A stretch of DNA of 16,020 nt. Source: JBFIHF01 sp964411125. Its GTDB lineage: Bacteria; Myxococcota_A; Bradymonadia; Bradymonadales; Bradymonadaceae. Every line of letters begins with the position of its first letter. The stretch's first letter is position 1. The stretch covers positions 1 through 16,020 of the forward strand of contig CAYPJU010000107.1 in the NCBI GenBank assembly GCA_964411125.1, given 5' to 3'. The notes below the pieces were generated by a model, which was given only the letters and a program-made list of their open reading frames with translations, was not told where the DNA came from and did no database searches. Both the position numbers and the translations under genes were made by a program. Shown here one piece after another: positions 6,826 to 14,397 of the stretch.

Positions 6826-6854
6826 TTGAAAGTACGGCAGCCCTTTGCTATAGC
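6826..6854 (+). promoter_or_regulatory. Sigma-70-type promoter for trigger factor operon
   Basis: TTGAAA (6826-6831), a 17-base spacer, and TATAGC (6849-6854), five and four matches to the consensus hexamers. Transcription would start near 6861, giving a leader of about 47 bases before the ATG at 6908. Confidence 0.7.
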
Positions 6855-6907
6855 CGTCCATCCCGCATTTTCGCGGCGAATTGCACCAACTGCAGAAGGA
6901 TTTGAGA

Positions 6908-8536
6908 ATGCCCTACAACGTCGAAGAGACAGGGAGTCTGTCGCGCAAGGCCCAGGTGGTCGTTCCGCACGACGAATACCAGAAGGATGTAGACTCGGCT
7001 CTGCGAAAGCTGAGCGGACGGGTCAAGATTCGCGGCTTCCGCAAGGGCAAGATTCCTATGGGGGTGCTTCGCAAGCGATACGGCGACTCGGTCCAGCGCG
7101 ATGTGATAGACGGGCTCGTGAACCGCTACGTGAACGAGATCCTGAAGGACGAGGACGGCGTTCTCTTCGTGGCGCAGCCAGAAGTGACGAAGTTCAACGA
7201 GGATGGCGTTGGGCTGGAGTTCAACGTCGACTTCGAGGTGAAGCCGGCGATCGATCCGGTGGGTTACCTCGGCATCAAGGTCGAGAAGCCTCGGGTGGAC
7301 GTGGCGGCCGCAGACATCGATGCCGAGCTCGAGAACATGCGCAAGCAATTCTCGACGCTGGAGCCGATCGAGCTGCGCACGACGATCAAAGAAGACGACG
7401 TCGTGACGTTCGACTTCGCCGCGGTGAGCGACGATCCGGAGCTTGCCGACTTCAAGGGGACGGACGCTCAGGTTCAGGTCGGGACGGGCAACGCGACGCC
7501 GGGGATCGAAGACGCCCTGTTGGGGGCGAAGTTCGACTCGACGGTGAAGGCGACGATCACGCCGGGCGACGACTACGCGATCGACAACCTTCGTGGACGA
7601 GACATCGAGGTTGAGCTGACGATCAAGTCGGTGAAGCAGCGCAGCCTGCCGGAGCTCGACGACGACTTCGCGCGCGACACGGGGGAAGCGGAGACGCTGC
7701 TCGAGCTGCGCCAGAAGGTTCGCGAGGCGCTGGAACATCAGAAGGAGCACAACGCGGGGCATTTCGCGGAGAACGACCTGGTGGAGCGACTGCTGGAGCA
7801 GAACGAGTTCGACGTCCCGGAGAAGTTTCTTCGTCAGCAGATCGACAACAACATCCGTCGGCAGCTGCAGCAGCTTCAGCAGCAGGGGATGGACCCGAAC
7901 TCCCTGAACCTGAACTTCGACCAGATCCGCGAGGACCTTCGCGACGAGACGGAAGGGCAGATTCGCGCGGAGTTCATTCTTCTGGCGATCGCCGAAAAAG
8001 AAGGTCTCGAGGTGCAGCAGGACGACCTGCAGCACTTCTTCGCGCACCAGGCGATGCATTCGGGCGTCTCGCCCGAGCAGCTCGTGCGCTGGTACCGTCA
8101 GGACCAGAATCGCATGCAGCAGGCTGTCGCGTCGGCGCTTCTCGAAAAGACGGTGAACTTCCTCCTCGAGAAAGCCGACATCGACGAGATCGAGTGGCCG
8201 ACCGACGAAGAGCTCGAAGCGAAGCAGGCCGAGCGCGACGCGAAGAAGGCCGCGAAGAAGCCGGCCAAGAAGAAAGAGACGAAGAAAGCAGCCAAGAAAG
8301 CCGAGCCGAAAGAAGAGAAGAAGGCGGCTGCGAAGGAAGAGGAAGCCGCTCCGAAGAAGGAGAAGGCCTCGAAGCCGAAGAAGGAGGCGAAAGCCGCCAA
8401 GGGTGCGGACCGCGCCGACTACGAGGCGAAGACCGTCGACGAGCTCAAGGATCTGCTCCGTGACGCGGACCTCAAGGTCAGCGGCAAGAAGTCCGAGCTG
8501 ATCGACCGGCTGATCGAAGCGGGGGTGCAGCCCTGA
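6908..8536 (+). CDS. tig: Trigger factor with Lys-rich tail and C-terminal SAP domain
   Basis: Ribosome-associated chaperone and peptidyl-prolyl isomerase, 542 residues against about 430 for the usual protein. The ribosome-binding signature GFRKGKIP is at 43-50, the FKBP-like PPIase domain at about 160-245 (with GTGNATPGIEDALLG), and the helical chaperone domain to about 440. Then comes an extra part: a Lys/Ala/Glu-rich linker (about 444-500) and a SAP-type helix-loop-helix (about 507-538; VDELKDLLRDADLKVSGKKS followed by ELIDRLIEAG). SAP domains are known DNA/RNA-binding modules; a cationic tail plus SAP on trigger factor suggests nucleic-acid contact. ATG 6908 has AAGGA seven bases upstream; the in-frame 6881 start does not. 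The stop overlaps the next start by one base (TGATG). Confidence 0.95.
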   Translation: MPYNVEETGSLSRKAQVVVPHDEYQKDVDSALRKLSGRVKIRGFRKGKIPMGVLRKRYGDSVQRDVIDGLVNRYVNEILKDEDGVLFVAQPEVTKFNEDGVGLEFNVDFEVKPAIDPVGYLGIKVEKPRVDVAAADIDAELENMRKQFSTLEPIELRTTIKEDDVVTFDFAAVSDDPELADFKGTDAQVQVGTGNATPGIEDALLGAKFDSTVKATITPGDDYAIDNLRGRDIEVELTIKSVKQRSLPELDDDFARDTGEAETLLELRQKVREALEHQKEHNAGHFAENDLVERLLEQNEFDVPEKFLRQQIDNNIRRQLQQLQQQGMDPNSLNLNFDQIREDLRDETEGQIRAEFILLAIAEKEGLEVQQDDLQHFFAHQAMHSGVSPEQLVRWYRQDQNRMQQAVASALLEKTVNFLLEKADIDEIEWPTDEELEAKQAERDAKKAAKKPAKKKETKKAAKKAEPKEEKKAAAKEEEAAPKKEKASKPKKEAKAAKGADRADYEAKTVDELKDLLRDADLKVSGKKSELIDRLIEAGVQP

Positions 8537-9852
8537 TGGCAGACATTCGACCGATACGCGCGATTCGCTACGACCTCGACGTCCTCGGACGCGACGCCTT
8601 CAAGGACGTCGTCACTCCGCCGTACGACGTGATCGACGATGCTCAGCAGGACGGCTTCTACGCGAGCCATCCGCACAACTTCATCCGGATCGACCTCAAC
8701 CGGGGTCAGGATTCGGACAGTGCCGAGAACGACCGCTACACGCGGGCGCGCCGGCATCTGTTCGACTGGATCTCGGAGGGGGTGCTGACGATCGACGACG
8801 AGCCTTCGGTCTATGTCCACCACCAGACGTTCGCCGACCAGTCCGGCCAGACGATCACCCGCAAGGGGTTCCTGGCGTCGATTCGGCTCGCCGACTACGA
8901 CGAGAAGGTCGTCCTGCCGCACGAGCGCACGCTGCGTGGTCCCAAAGAAGACCGCCTGCGTCTGATGAAGGCGACCGAGTGCCAGCTCAGCCCGGTGTTC
9001 TTTCTGTACTCGGACCCGCAGCAGGCGGTCGACGCGGCGCTCGAAAAGGCGCTCCCCGACGAGCCGTGGGCGAGCGTGGAGACGGCGGATGGGATTCTGC
9101 ACGAGCTGTGGCGCGTGACGGATGCTTCGACGATCGCGTTCGTCACGTCGGCGCTGAAGGACGACAGCGTGCTGATCGCGGACGGCCACCACCGCTACGA
9201 GACGGCGCTCGCGTACCGTCAGTTTCGCCGGGACGTCGCCGAGGAGTCGCGTGAGGACGCGCCGTACGAGTTCGCGCTCGGGTTCTTCGTGAACCAGGAC
9301 GACCCGGGGCTCGCCGTCTTTCCGACGCACCGAGTGGTGCATTCGGTGGCGGACTTCCCCGGCCTCGACGCCGTGGCGGGCCGACTTTCGGACCACCCGG
9401 AGTTCTCGGTCGAGCGTCTGGACGGTTCGCACGAGGAGATTCAGGCGGCGCTCGTCGCGTCGGGTGAGCGCGCTCCGTCGTTCGTGCTGCTGGGAGACGG
9501 CCAGCCGACGCTGGTCCGGTTTGAAGGCGATACGTCGTCGAGCCTCTTCGCCGACGACACGCCGGACGAGGTCCGCGCGCTCGACGTGGCGGTGCTTCAC
9601 GAAGCGCTGCTCGACGGGATGCTGGGGATTTCGCGCGAAGCGCAGGAAGCGAAGACGAACCTCGACTACGTCAAAGGCTTCGACAAGGCGTGGAAAGCGG
9701 TGGACGACGATCGTTCGCAGCTCGTCGTCCTGATGAACGCGACGCCGGTCGAGCAGGTGGACCGCGTCTGCCGTTCGGGCGGCGTGATGCCGCAGAAGTC
9801 GACGTTCTTCTACCCGAAGATCTTGTCCGGGCTCCTGATCAACCCCGTCTGA
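8536..9852 (+). CDS. DUF1015 family protein
   Basis: A 438-residue cytoplasmic protein of the DUF1015 family, whose biochemical role is not established to my knowledge. Family marks are visible: VTPPYDVI near 26-33, PHERT...GPKEDRL (128-141), LSPVFFLYSD (151-160), and the strongly conserved ADGHHRYETAL (215-225). Length matches the family. The ATG overlaps the trigger factor stop by one base, and the next gene begins one base after its stop, so it is the middle gene of a translationally coupled operon with chaperone and tRNA-modification functions. Confidence 0.9.
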   Translation: MADIRPIRAIRYDLDVLGRDAFKDVVTPPYDVIDDAQQDGFYASHPHNFIRIDLNRGQDSDSAENDRYTRARRHLFDWISEGVLTIDDEPSVYVHHQTFADQSGQTITRKGFLASIRLADYDEKVVLPHERTLRGPKEDRLRLMKATECQLSPVFFLYSDPQQAVDAALEKALPDEPWASVETADGILHELWRVTDASTIAFVTSALKDDSVLIADGHHRYETALAYRQFRRDVAEESREDAPYEFALGFFVNQDDPGLAVFPTHRVVHSVADFPGLDAVAGRLSDHPEFSVERLDGSHEEIQAALVASGERAPSFVLLGDGQPTLVRFEGDTSSSLFADDTPDEVRALDVAVLHEALLDGMLGISREAQEAKTNLDYVKGFDKAWKAVDDDRSQLVVLMNATPVEQVDRVCRSGGVMPQKSTFFYPKILSGLLINPV

Positions 9853-9853
9853 C

Positions 9854-10798
9854 GTGGCGATCGAAGCTCCCGACACTGCAGTACGACGCGGGCGCTACGC
9901 CCCCAGCCCGACCGGGCCCCTTCACCTCGGAAACATCCGCACCGCGCTCCTCGCCTGGCTTCAATGCCGCCAGGTCGAGGGGACGTTCGTGCTGCGGATG
10001 GAGGACCTCGACCGGCCGCGGTCCGTCGAAGGATCAGCGGAGCAGATTTTGGACGACCTCCGATGGCTGGGCCTCGACTGGGACGAGGGCCCCGACGTCG
10101 GCGGCCCGTACGGTCCATACACGCAGTCCGAGCGCGACGGCGTGTACGAGGAAGCGCTGCTGACGCTCGAGTCGAAGGGGCTCGTCTACCGCTGTTGGTG
10201 CTCGCGCCGCGACATCGCCGAGGCGTCGAGCGCGCCGCACGGTTCGAGCCCCGTCTATCCCCGAACTTGCCTGGGGCTGACCCCCGACGACATCGCCGAG
10301 GTGCAGGCCGCGAAGCCGGGCCGCATCCCGTCGTGGCGGTTTCGGGTCAACGGCTCGCTCATCGAGTTCGAGGATGAGGTCGCCGGTCCGTTTTCGCAGG
10401 ACCTCGAGGCGGAAGTCGGCGACTTCGTCCTGCGCCGCGCCGACGCGCTCTTCGCCTACCAGCTCGCCGTCGTCGTCGACGACATTTTGATGGGGGTCAC
10501 GGACGTCGTGCGCGGCGAAGACCTGCTCGATTCGACCCCACGGCAGATCGCGTTGTTTCGGGCGTTCGACGCGCCAATTCCCCGGTTCTACCACGTACCG
10601 CTGATGATGGACGCCGAGGGGCGGCGGATGTCGAAACGCGACGGTTCGCAGTCGCTCGGTGAGCTGCGCGCGGCGGGTCGCGAGCCGGAGTCGGTGGTCG
10701 GGATGCTCGCTCATTCGCTGGGGCTTCGGGAGGATTCGACGCCGGTGAGCGTGGGGGAGTTGCTGGACGGGTTCGAGATCTCCGACCTGGTGGATTGA
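9854..10798 (+). CDS. gluQRS: Glutamyl-Q tRNA(Asp) synthetase
   Basis: A 314-residue paralogue of the glutamyl-tRNA synthetase catalytic core without the anticodon-binding domain, which activates glutamate and attaches it to queuosine at the wobble position of tRNA(Asp). Evidence: class I HIGH-type motif in SPTGPLHLGN (18-27), KMSKS-type RRMSKRD (257-263), and the zinc-ligand set of this subfamily, Cys114, Cys116, Tyr135 and Cys139 (CWC...YPRTC). The length fits GluQ-RS rather than the roughly 470-residue full synthetase. The start is GTG 9854, one base after the preceding stop; no separate promoter is evident. Confidence 0.93.
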   Translation: MAIEAPDTAVRRGRYAPSPTGPLHLGNIRTALLAWLQCRQVEGTFVLRMEDLDRPRSVEGSAEQILDDLRWLGLDWDEGPDVGGPYGPYTQSERDGVYEEALLTLESKGLVYRCWCSRRDIAEASSAPHGSSPVYPRTCLGLTPDDIAEVQAAKPGRIPSWRFRVNGSLIEFEDEVAGPFSQDLEAEVGDFVLRRADALFAYQLAVVVDDILMGVTDVVRGEDLLDSTPRQIALFRAFDAPIPRFYHVPLMMDAEGRRMSKRDGSQSLGELRAAGREPESVVGMLAHSLGLREDSTPVSVGELLDGFEISDLVD

Positions 10799-11237
10799 GG
10801 GGGACCGTCCGCAATCTCCGAGTTCCGCTCTCCGACCTCAATTCATCTTCACCTCGTGTGCGCTTCCGAAGCGCCGTTCCGTCGCGGATGCGCTGGATGA
10901 TTCGAAGCGGGTGGGGCATGCGGGACCGGGCGATTGAGCGGAGTAGCGGAGGTCGGAACCCGGGGAGATCTCCGACCTTCGGTCTCGTGTTCGACCTCGA
11001 TGTCGACCCGAAATTGGGACCGGAAACCGACGCAGAATGTCGTGTTACACTCTGTCACAAAAGGCGGGCATTGCGGGTATCGAATTACATAGTCAAGTCA
11101 GCAGGTTAGCCGCTGTATCTCCGCAAGAAGAGCCCCCTTTCGTGAATTATCCGGACCAGCTCGTGAACAAGCTGGCTCAATTGCTTGCCAGATCGTGGCA
11201 TGATAGCCTCGGTCGATCCGAAGCTTGCGAGGGGCAC
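10799..11237. other. Gene-free stretch after gluQRS
   Basis: No gene supported. It holds an inverted-repeat element (10817-10957) and, nearer the next gene, CCAGCT/AGCTGG arms spaced by eight bases (11156-11175) that could be an operator for the antitoxin-like pair. A frame from 11037 runs into the small gene but the good ribosome binding site is at the internal ATG 11238. Confidence 0.5.
10817..10957 (-). repeat. Second purine-arm inverted repeat element
   Basis: Arms 10817-10842 and 10933-10957 are imperfect reverse complements (ATTGAG, GGAGxAGCGGA and TCGGA blocks) around a 90-base loop. Read on the minus strand it has GGTCCCGCATGCC (10915-10927) followed about 70 bases later by a purine-rich arm beginning TGAAGATGAATTGAGG. 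This is the same order as GGTTCCGCATGCC and the purine arm in the 1490-1773 element. Confidence 0.5.
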
Positions 11238-11426
11238 ATGGCCGAGAAAACCAAGGATCAATCCGTCCAGACATTTACCAGGAAAGAATACGACGCAGAT
11301 CCGGTTCGTGTGGTCAAGGCGACGAGAGAAGGTCCTGTCGAAGTGGTAGACGATTCTGGCAAGCGTACGATGTACCTCACTCGCCCTGGATGCGAACCAG
11401 CAGGGGAGTACGCCGCAGCGGAGTAG
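11238..11426 (+). CDS. Small Phd/YefM-like putative antitoxin
   Basis: A 62-residue protein. The segment from about 13 to 50 (ADPVRVVKATREGPVEVVDD then SGKRTMYLTR) resembles the short DNA-binding core of Phd/YefM antitoxins, where a helix is followed by a GPVxVxDxxG beta hairpin. GAGG lies five bases before the ATG. The next gene begins four bases after its stop, the typical antitoxin-then-toxin order. An inverted repeat at 11156-11175 could be its operator. The match is to a short motif only, so another small regulatory protein is possible. Confidence 0.5.
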   Translation: MAEKTKDQSVQTFTRKEYDADPVRVVKATREGPVEVVDDSGKRTMYLTRPGCEPAGEYAAAE

Positions 11427-11430
11427 GGGA

Positions 11431-12048
11431 TTGGGGGCTGACTATCTACAAGAATACGCAGCACATTTGCTGCGCAGCGGCGGCCTCACGGGCTGCCAGT
11501 TCGTGCCGAGACTTCTGCGCGACGACAGGCTTGTCATGAGTTCGTTCGAGAGCGTCGACGTATCCGCGCTCGAGAACTTTCTGCGTGCTACGGGTTCGGA
11601 CGAATCCGTCGCGATGGCACTGTTTCCTAGTATCAATGACGACGACGCATTCTTGGCGTGGTTGACCGCACTTGCATCACAAGACTCTTGGCGTCTCGGA
11701 ATTCGGAGTCGCGAACCGTTTCACATCCACTTGGAGTGGCGAACTGCCGAGGAGCGATGGTCCAGCTGTATGGGTTTCGCTCCGTATTTCGAGATGCCGA
11801 TACCCCGAAGACTACCGTGCGTAGCGCTGGTGCTTTGGCCGGGTCACCAGACGCGTAGTTCCGGGGAGACTGTCAGTTTTCAAGACATTCTAACCGGACT
11901 GGATAGTCCCACTCAGAAGAAGCTCAGGGAGGTGACGACGGCCAAGGTTGGCGAGCTGTTTGCCATCGACCCAGAGGTGTGGCGAGAAGTGAGTTTCGGG
12001 CTTCCCTCTAGGTTCAGGGAATCGCCAAGCTTCCGCCAAGGCGCGTAG
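11431..12048 (+). CDS. Uncharacterised protein paired with antitoxin-like gene
   Basis: I do not recognise a named family with confidence. The protein is 205 residues, soluble, with no signal peptide or membrane segment. A conserved-looking core (about 85-145) reads as alternating strands: WRLGIRSR, HIHLEW, RWSSCMGFAPYFEMPI, RRLPCVALVLWPG, and a C-terminal helix-rich part contains an ARVGEL-like KVGELFAIDP segment. TTG 11431 is taken as start because GGAG (11420-11423) is seven bases upstream and it lies four bases after the small gene's stop; ATG 11536 is the alternative. Position makes it the candidate effector of a two-gene module. Base composition is less GC-rich than the housekeeping block, which suggests acquired DNA. 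Confidence 0.6.
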   Translation: MGADYLQEYAAHLLRSGGLTGCQFVPRLLRDDRLVMSSFESVDVSALENFLRATGSDESVAMALFPSINDDDAFLAWLTALASQDSWRLGIRSREPFHIHLEWRTAEERWSSCMGFAPYFEMPIPRRLPCVALVLWPGHQTRSSGETVSFQDILTGLDSPTQKKLREVTTAKVGELFAIDPEVWREVSFGLPSRFRESPSFRQGA

Positions 12049-12104
12049 CATTAGCGGCATTAGCCAAGCTGCATGGGATGTCGCAAACAGCGGTGGGAAG
12101 CAAC

Positions 12105-12974
12105 ATGAGAGCGTTCGAGTTGAATACAGGGGGTTTGGAGGTTCCGACGCGGACAATTCTGTGCCTCCTGTCGACGGCCGCGCTCGCGGGGTGCCACGAG
12201 TCCGGTGATCTCGATGCGAAGAGCCGCGGCGAAGTGATAGAGGGGGTTCAGCCCGCTGCAAATCTACCTGCGTTTTCGGAGCATGGATGCGAAGAGTTCT
12301 CCGCGCCCACGGAGGGCGCGTTCTTCTCTGCCGGGGAGTTCGTGTGGGGAACTGTCCAAGAGATCCGCCTCGTCGAGGCGCCGGTCTTCGCGAACGTGAA
12401 TGGCGGGGAAGAGATTGACTTCGACGCCTGTAGTGCGTCGATCGAACCGGCGTTCGAAATCGTCCTCGGCGACGTTCACGGGACGAGCGCAGTGGAAGGT
12501 ATGACGATCACGGTCGGCACGCGGGCCACTGCCAACTGGGCACATACACCCGAGGTGGTGGACGGAGAGATGTCATTCATCGGGCGTCCCGGAGCTTTCG
12601 CGGTCGGGTCCCAGGTGGGGGCGCTCGTCTCCGAAGATGAGGACCTCGGGCTGATCACCCCCTACGAGACCGCGCTATTCGAGGTCGTTCGCGGTCGGGT
12701 CGCGTTTCAGGAAGGGAGCGAGAAATGTGGCCTTTATCCACCGCAGATCGCTGGTCTCAATGTCGTGGACGTGCCGTCTCGCGCGTCCGCAGCGCGAGCC
12801 AGTGCGATCGAAAACGCACCGGCCGCTGCGGCGGAGTTCCGTCAGCGGATCGGGGCGGACCTGGAACAAGGCCAGCGCGCCAGGGCCTTCGGAGCGACGC
12901 TGTGCGTGCCAGCGGATCACGAGGACCCGGCGCCGGAAGAGGATCCGGAGACCCCCGGAGGTCCTGCCTTCTAG
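12105..12974 (+). CDS. Lipoprotein of a locally duplicated family (copy 1)
   Basis: A 289-residue exported lipoprotein. The signal has a hydrophobic run TILCLLSTAALAGC with lipidated Cys30; ATG 12105 (GGGA a few bases upstream) gives a rather long n-region, and TTG 12135 is an alternative. The mature part is beta-rich without known domains and ends in a Pro/Glu-rich tail (DHEDPAPEEDPETPGGPAF). Its central region (FEIVLGD...GTSAVEGMTITVG) aligns with LEIDLLVDD...LSGVEGTTVSVRI of the partial gene at 15540-16020. The last 97 bases of the gene and the following 67 are repeated at 14194-14357. Function unknown; probably periplasmic or surface. Confidence 0.75.
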   Translation: MRAFELNTGGLEVPTRTILCLLSTAALAGCHESGDLDAKSRGEVIEGVQPAANLPAFSEHGCEEFSAPTEGAFFSAGEFVWGTVQEIRLVEAPVFANVNGGEEIDFDACSASIEPAFEIVLGDVHGTSAVEGMTITVGTRATANWAHTPEVVDGEMSFIGRPGAFAVGSQVGALVSEDEDLGLITPYETALFEVVRGRVAFQEGSEKCGLYPPQIAGLNVVDVPSRASAARASAIENAPAAAAEFRQRIGADLEQGQRARAFGATLCVPADHEDPAPEEDPETPGGPAF

Positions 12975-13041
12975 CTTTGCGACGGCGGGCGAAGGAGAGT
13001 GAAAATGAAGATGAAATCGGACATCAGACAATGAAATCTGA
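12878..13041 (+). repeat. 164-bp direct repeat, copy 1
   Basis: Aligns without gaps to 14194-14357 with nine mismatches by hand count. It spans the 3' end of the copy 1 lipoprotein gene and the purine-rich sequence after it, which continues to match 14412-14477 up to 13044. Within it is a nine-codon frame (13005-13034, MKMKSDIRQ) behind AAGGAG, probably incidental. Confidence 0.9.
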
Positions 13042-13070
13042 GTCGCAGTCCTCCGCGCCCGTCATCGGAC

Positions 13071-13116
13071 TGCGGCCCTCCGCGGCCGCACGGAAGGCGG
13101 GCCTCCGCGCCCGCCT
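13071..13116. repeat. Two adjacent hairpins with the same loop
   Basis: TGCGGCC/GGCCGCA (13071-13077 with 13084-13090) and AGGCGGGC/GCCCGCCT (13095-13102 with 13109-13116), both closing the identical loop CTCCGC. There is no T-run, so it is not a classical intrinsic terminator; it may be a REP-like palindrome or a stop signal after the lipoprotein gene. Confidence 0.6.
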
Positions 13117-13454
13117 GATTAGTCCGCAGCCGTTAAACAGCGAGGCCGCCGGTTCGGGTTCCCGAGACGAACCCCGCAGACGGGAACACGCCCCCGACCC
13201 ACTGTCTTGGTTCAACAGTCCCAAGTCGTCGTTCGCAAGCCTGATGAGAAACCTTGCACCTTCCGGAAAGACCTCCCGGAGTTGGGTGAGCTTCCTCTGG
13301 TAGGTGGGGGTGAGGTTCGACCGATTTGGCCGCAAGGTTCGGATTTCCGGCTCCTTGTCGTCTCGACTCGGCGCTGTGAAGTTCGATGGTTGAGCCGCAG
13401 ACTTGCAAAGAGGTTCAACAGGCCCGGTAGTCGTCGGCCGCTTCGGAGAGCGTC
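13117..13454. other. Gene-free stretch between hairpins and nucleotidyltransferase gene
   Basis: Frames are open on both strands but none has a start, ribosome binding site or recognisable protein. It could hold remnants of a mobile element; nothing specific is supported. Confidence 0.4.
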
Positions 13455-13913
13455 TCACCTCTCGTCTAGATCGAGCAGCTGCACGATGGTCGCCGCATCG
13501 ACGAGATCCCGTGGCCGACCGGTCGCACGCTTGTTGCGGAGAAGTTCCCTGGGACCGATTACCCATACTTCCAAATCGCCGAAGGTTGCACCGGCTCGCC
13601 TCGCCCAAGCTTCGTCGAAATCGACTCCAGTGATCTGGGTGAGTACGTCGATGCGACGAGGTGGCAAGCCCATCTGAAATACGACCCCGGGGCTACCCAG
13701 ATCCGCTACGGTCAGGTCGTGAAGGGGGGCACCGAAAGCTTGCAGAGCGCGGAAGACGAGTCCCGCGTTCTCCATCGTAGGCTCGACCCAAATGTCGATA
13801 TCGCCCGTTGCGCGGGGCAGGCCGTGCGCGGCCAATGCATAGGCCCCGACAATCAGGAACCTAGCTCCCGCGTCGGACAACTCGCGCAAGAAGTCTTGGA
13901 AGTCCTGGTTCAT
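13455..13913 (-). CDS. Nucleotidyltransferase, AbiEii/MNT-like module component
   Basis: A 152-residue DNA polymerase beta-fold nucleotidyltransferase of the small toxin-antitoxin-associated kind. GAYALAAHG (23-31) followed by the catalytic pair Asp38-Ile-Asp40 (TGDIDIWV), then RIDVLTQITGV (86-96) and a C-terminal LLRNKRATGRPRDLVDA helix (124-140) are typical. Relatives transfer nucleotides to tRNA or to a partner protein; which role applies is unknown. The start (ATG 13913) overlaps the end of the preceding small gene by 53 bases, so expression is coupled. The module is inserted between two direct repeats in a lipoprotein cluster, reading against the neighbours. Confidence 0.82.
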   Translation of the reverse strand: MNQDFQDFLRELSDAGARFLIVGAYALAAHGLPRATGDIDIWVEPTMENAGLVFRALQAFGAPLHDLTVADLGSPGVVFQMGLPPRRIDVLTQITGVDFDEAWARRAGATFGDLEVWVIGPRELLRNKRATGRPRDLVDAATIVQLLDLDER

Positions 13914-14076
13914 CCTCGTAGTCCGGATGGGCGAGTTCCCACGTCGAAAGCGACAGCTCCCAAGCGAACAGCATTCGTTCCTCGGGTGTCATTCGCATCC
14001 AGTAGTCGTCGGCGCCATCCTCGTCTTCGAGGCGAGTGACTTTCGTGCTCCACTGACTGCGGTCGGTGCGGCTCAT
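13861..14076 (-). CDS. Small partner protein of the nucleotidyltransferase
   Basis: A 71-residue acidic protein. Its core DDYWMRMTPEERMLFAWEL and the C-terminal LPRLLARVVRR resemble the small proteins (YWxxxxPEERLxxxxxL...RLxRV) that I associate with genes directly upstream of such nucleotidyltransferases. ATG 14076 is preferred over an in-frame ATG at 14130 because the family match starts just after it and a promoter ends six bases upstream. It overlaps the nucleotidyltransferase gene by 53 bases in another frame. Likely the cognate antitoxin or regulatory partner; which of the two is toxic cannot be decided from sequence. Confidence 0.65.
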   Translation of the reverse strand: MSRTDRSQWSTKVTRLEDEDGADDYWMRMTPEERMLFAWELSLSTWELAHPDYEDEPGLPRLLARVVRRGS

Positions 14077-14082
14077 CGCGTG

Positions 14083-14111
14083 AGTATACGCTTTCGTTGC
14101 TTCGAGGTCGA
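14083..14111 (-). promoter_or_regulatory. Promoter for nucleotidyltransferase module, leaderless
   Basis: On the minus strand: TCGACC (14106-14111), 17-base spacer, TATACT (14083-14088), then only six bases to the ATG at 14076. Transcription should begin at or next to the start codon, and there is no Shine-Dalgarno, so the mRNA is predicted to be leaderless. Confidence 0.55.
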
Positions 14112-14179
14112 CCAGATGGTTTACGGCCATCCTGTCGACTCTGGATGCCAGGTTGACGGGCGAGCTCTATTCGTCATCG

Positions 14180-14290
14180 GACCTAGACCAGCACGCCAGG
14201 GTGTTTGGCGCGACACTGTGCATGCCAGCGGATCACGAGGACCCGGCGCCGGAAGACGATCCGGAGACCCCCGGAGGTCCTGCCTTCTAG
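14180..14290 (+). pseudogene. 3' remnant of a lipoprotein paralogue
   Basis: Translates as DLDQHARVFGATLCMPADHE followed by a Pro/Asp-rich tail ending GGPAF and a stop, matching the C-terminus of the 12105-12974 protein almost residue for residue. There is no start codon, signal peptide or body upstream; the sequence to the left belongs to the nucleotidyltransferase module promoter. It is the truncated end of a duplicated gene. Confidence 0.8.
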
Positions 14291-14357
14291 CTTTGCGACG
14301 GCGGGCGAAGGAGAATGAAAATGAAGATGAAATCGGACATCAGACAGTGAAATCTGA
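14194..14357 (+). repeat. 164-bp direct repeat, copy 2
   Basis: About 94% identical to 12878-13041 at a fixed offset of 1316 bases. Together the two copies bracket the nucleotidyltransferase module. Confidence 0.9.
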
Positions 14358-14397
14358 TGCCGCTGGTGCGTGGCGCGAGCGGTCGGGGAGGCTTCGG

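Noticed and set aside
6848..9876. Long minus-strand frames opposite trigger factor and the DUF1015 gene
   Set aside because: The plus-strand proteins carry recognisable domains and starts; the antisense products are Arg/Val/Leu-rich and match nothing.
13071..13116. Intrinsic terminator for the lipoprotein gene
   Set aside because: Stems are strong but no T-run follows on either strand; kept only as hairpins.
13024..13608. A 194-codon minus-strand frame overlapping the nucleotidyltransferase gene
   Set aside because: It overlaps a well-supported gene in another frame, lacks a ribosome site and has no recognisable domain.
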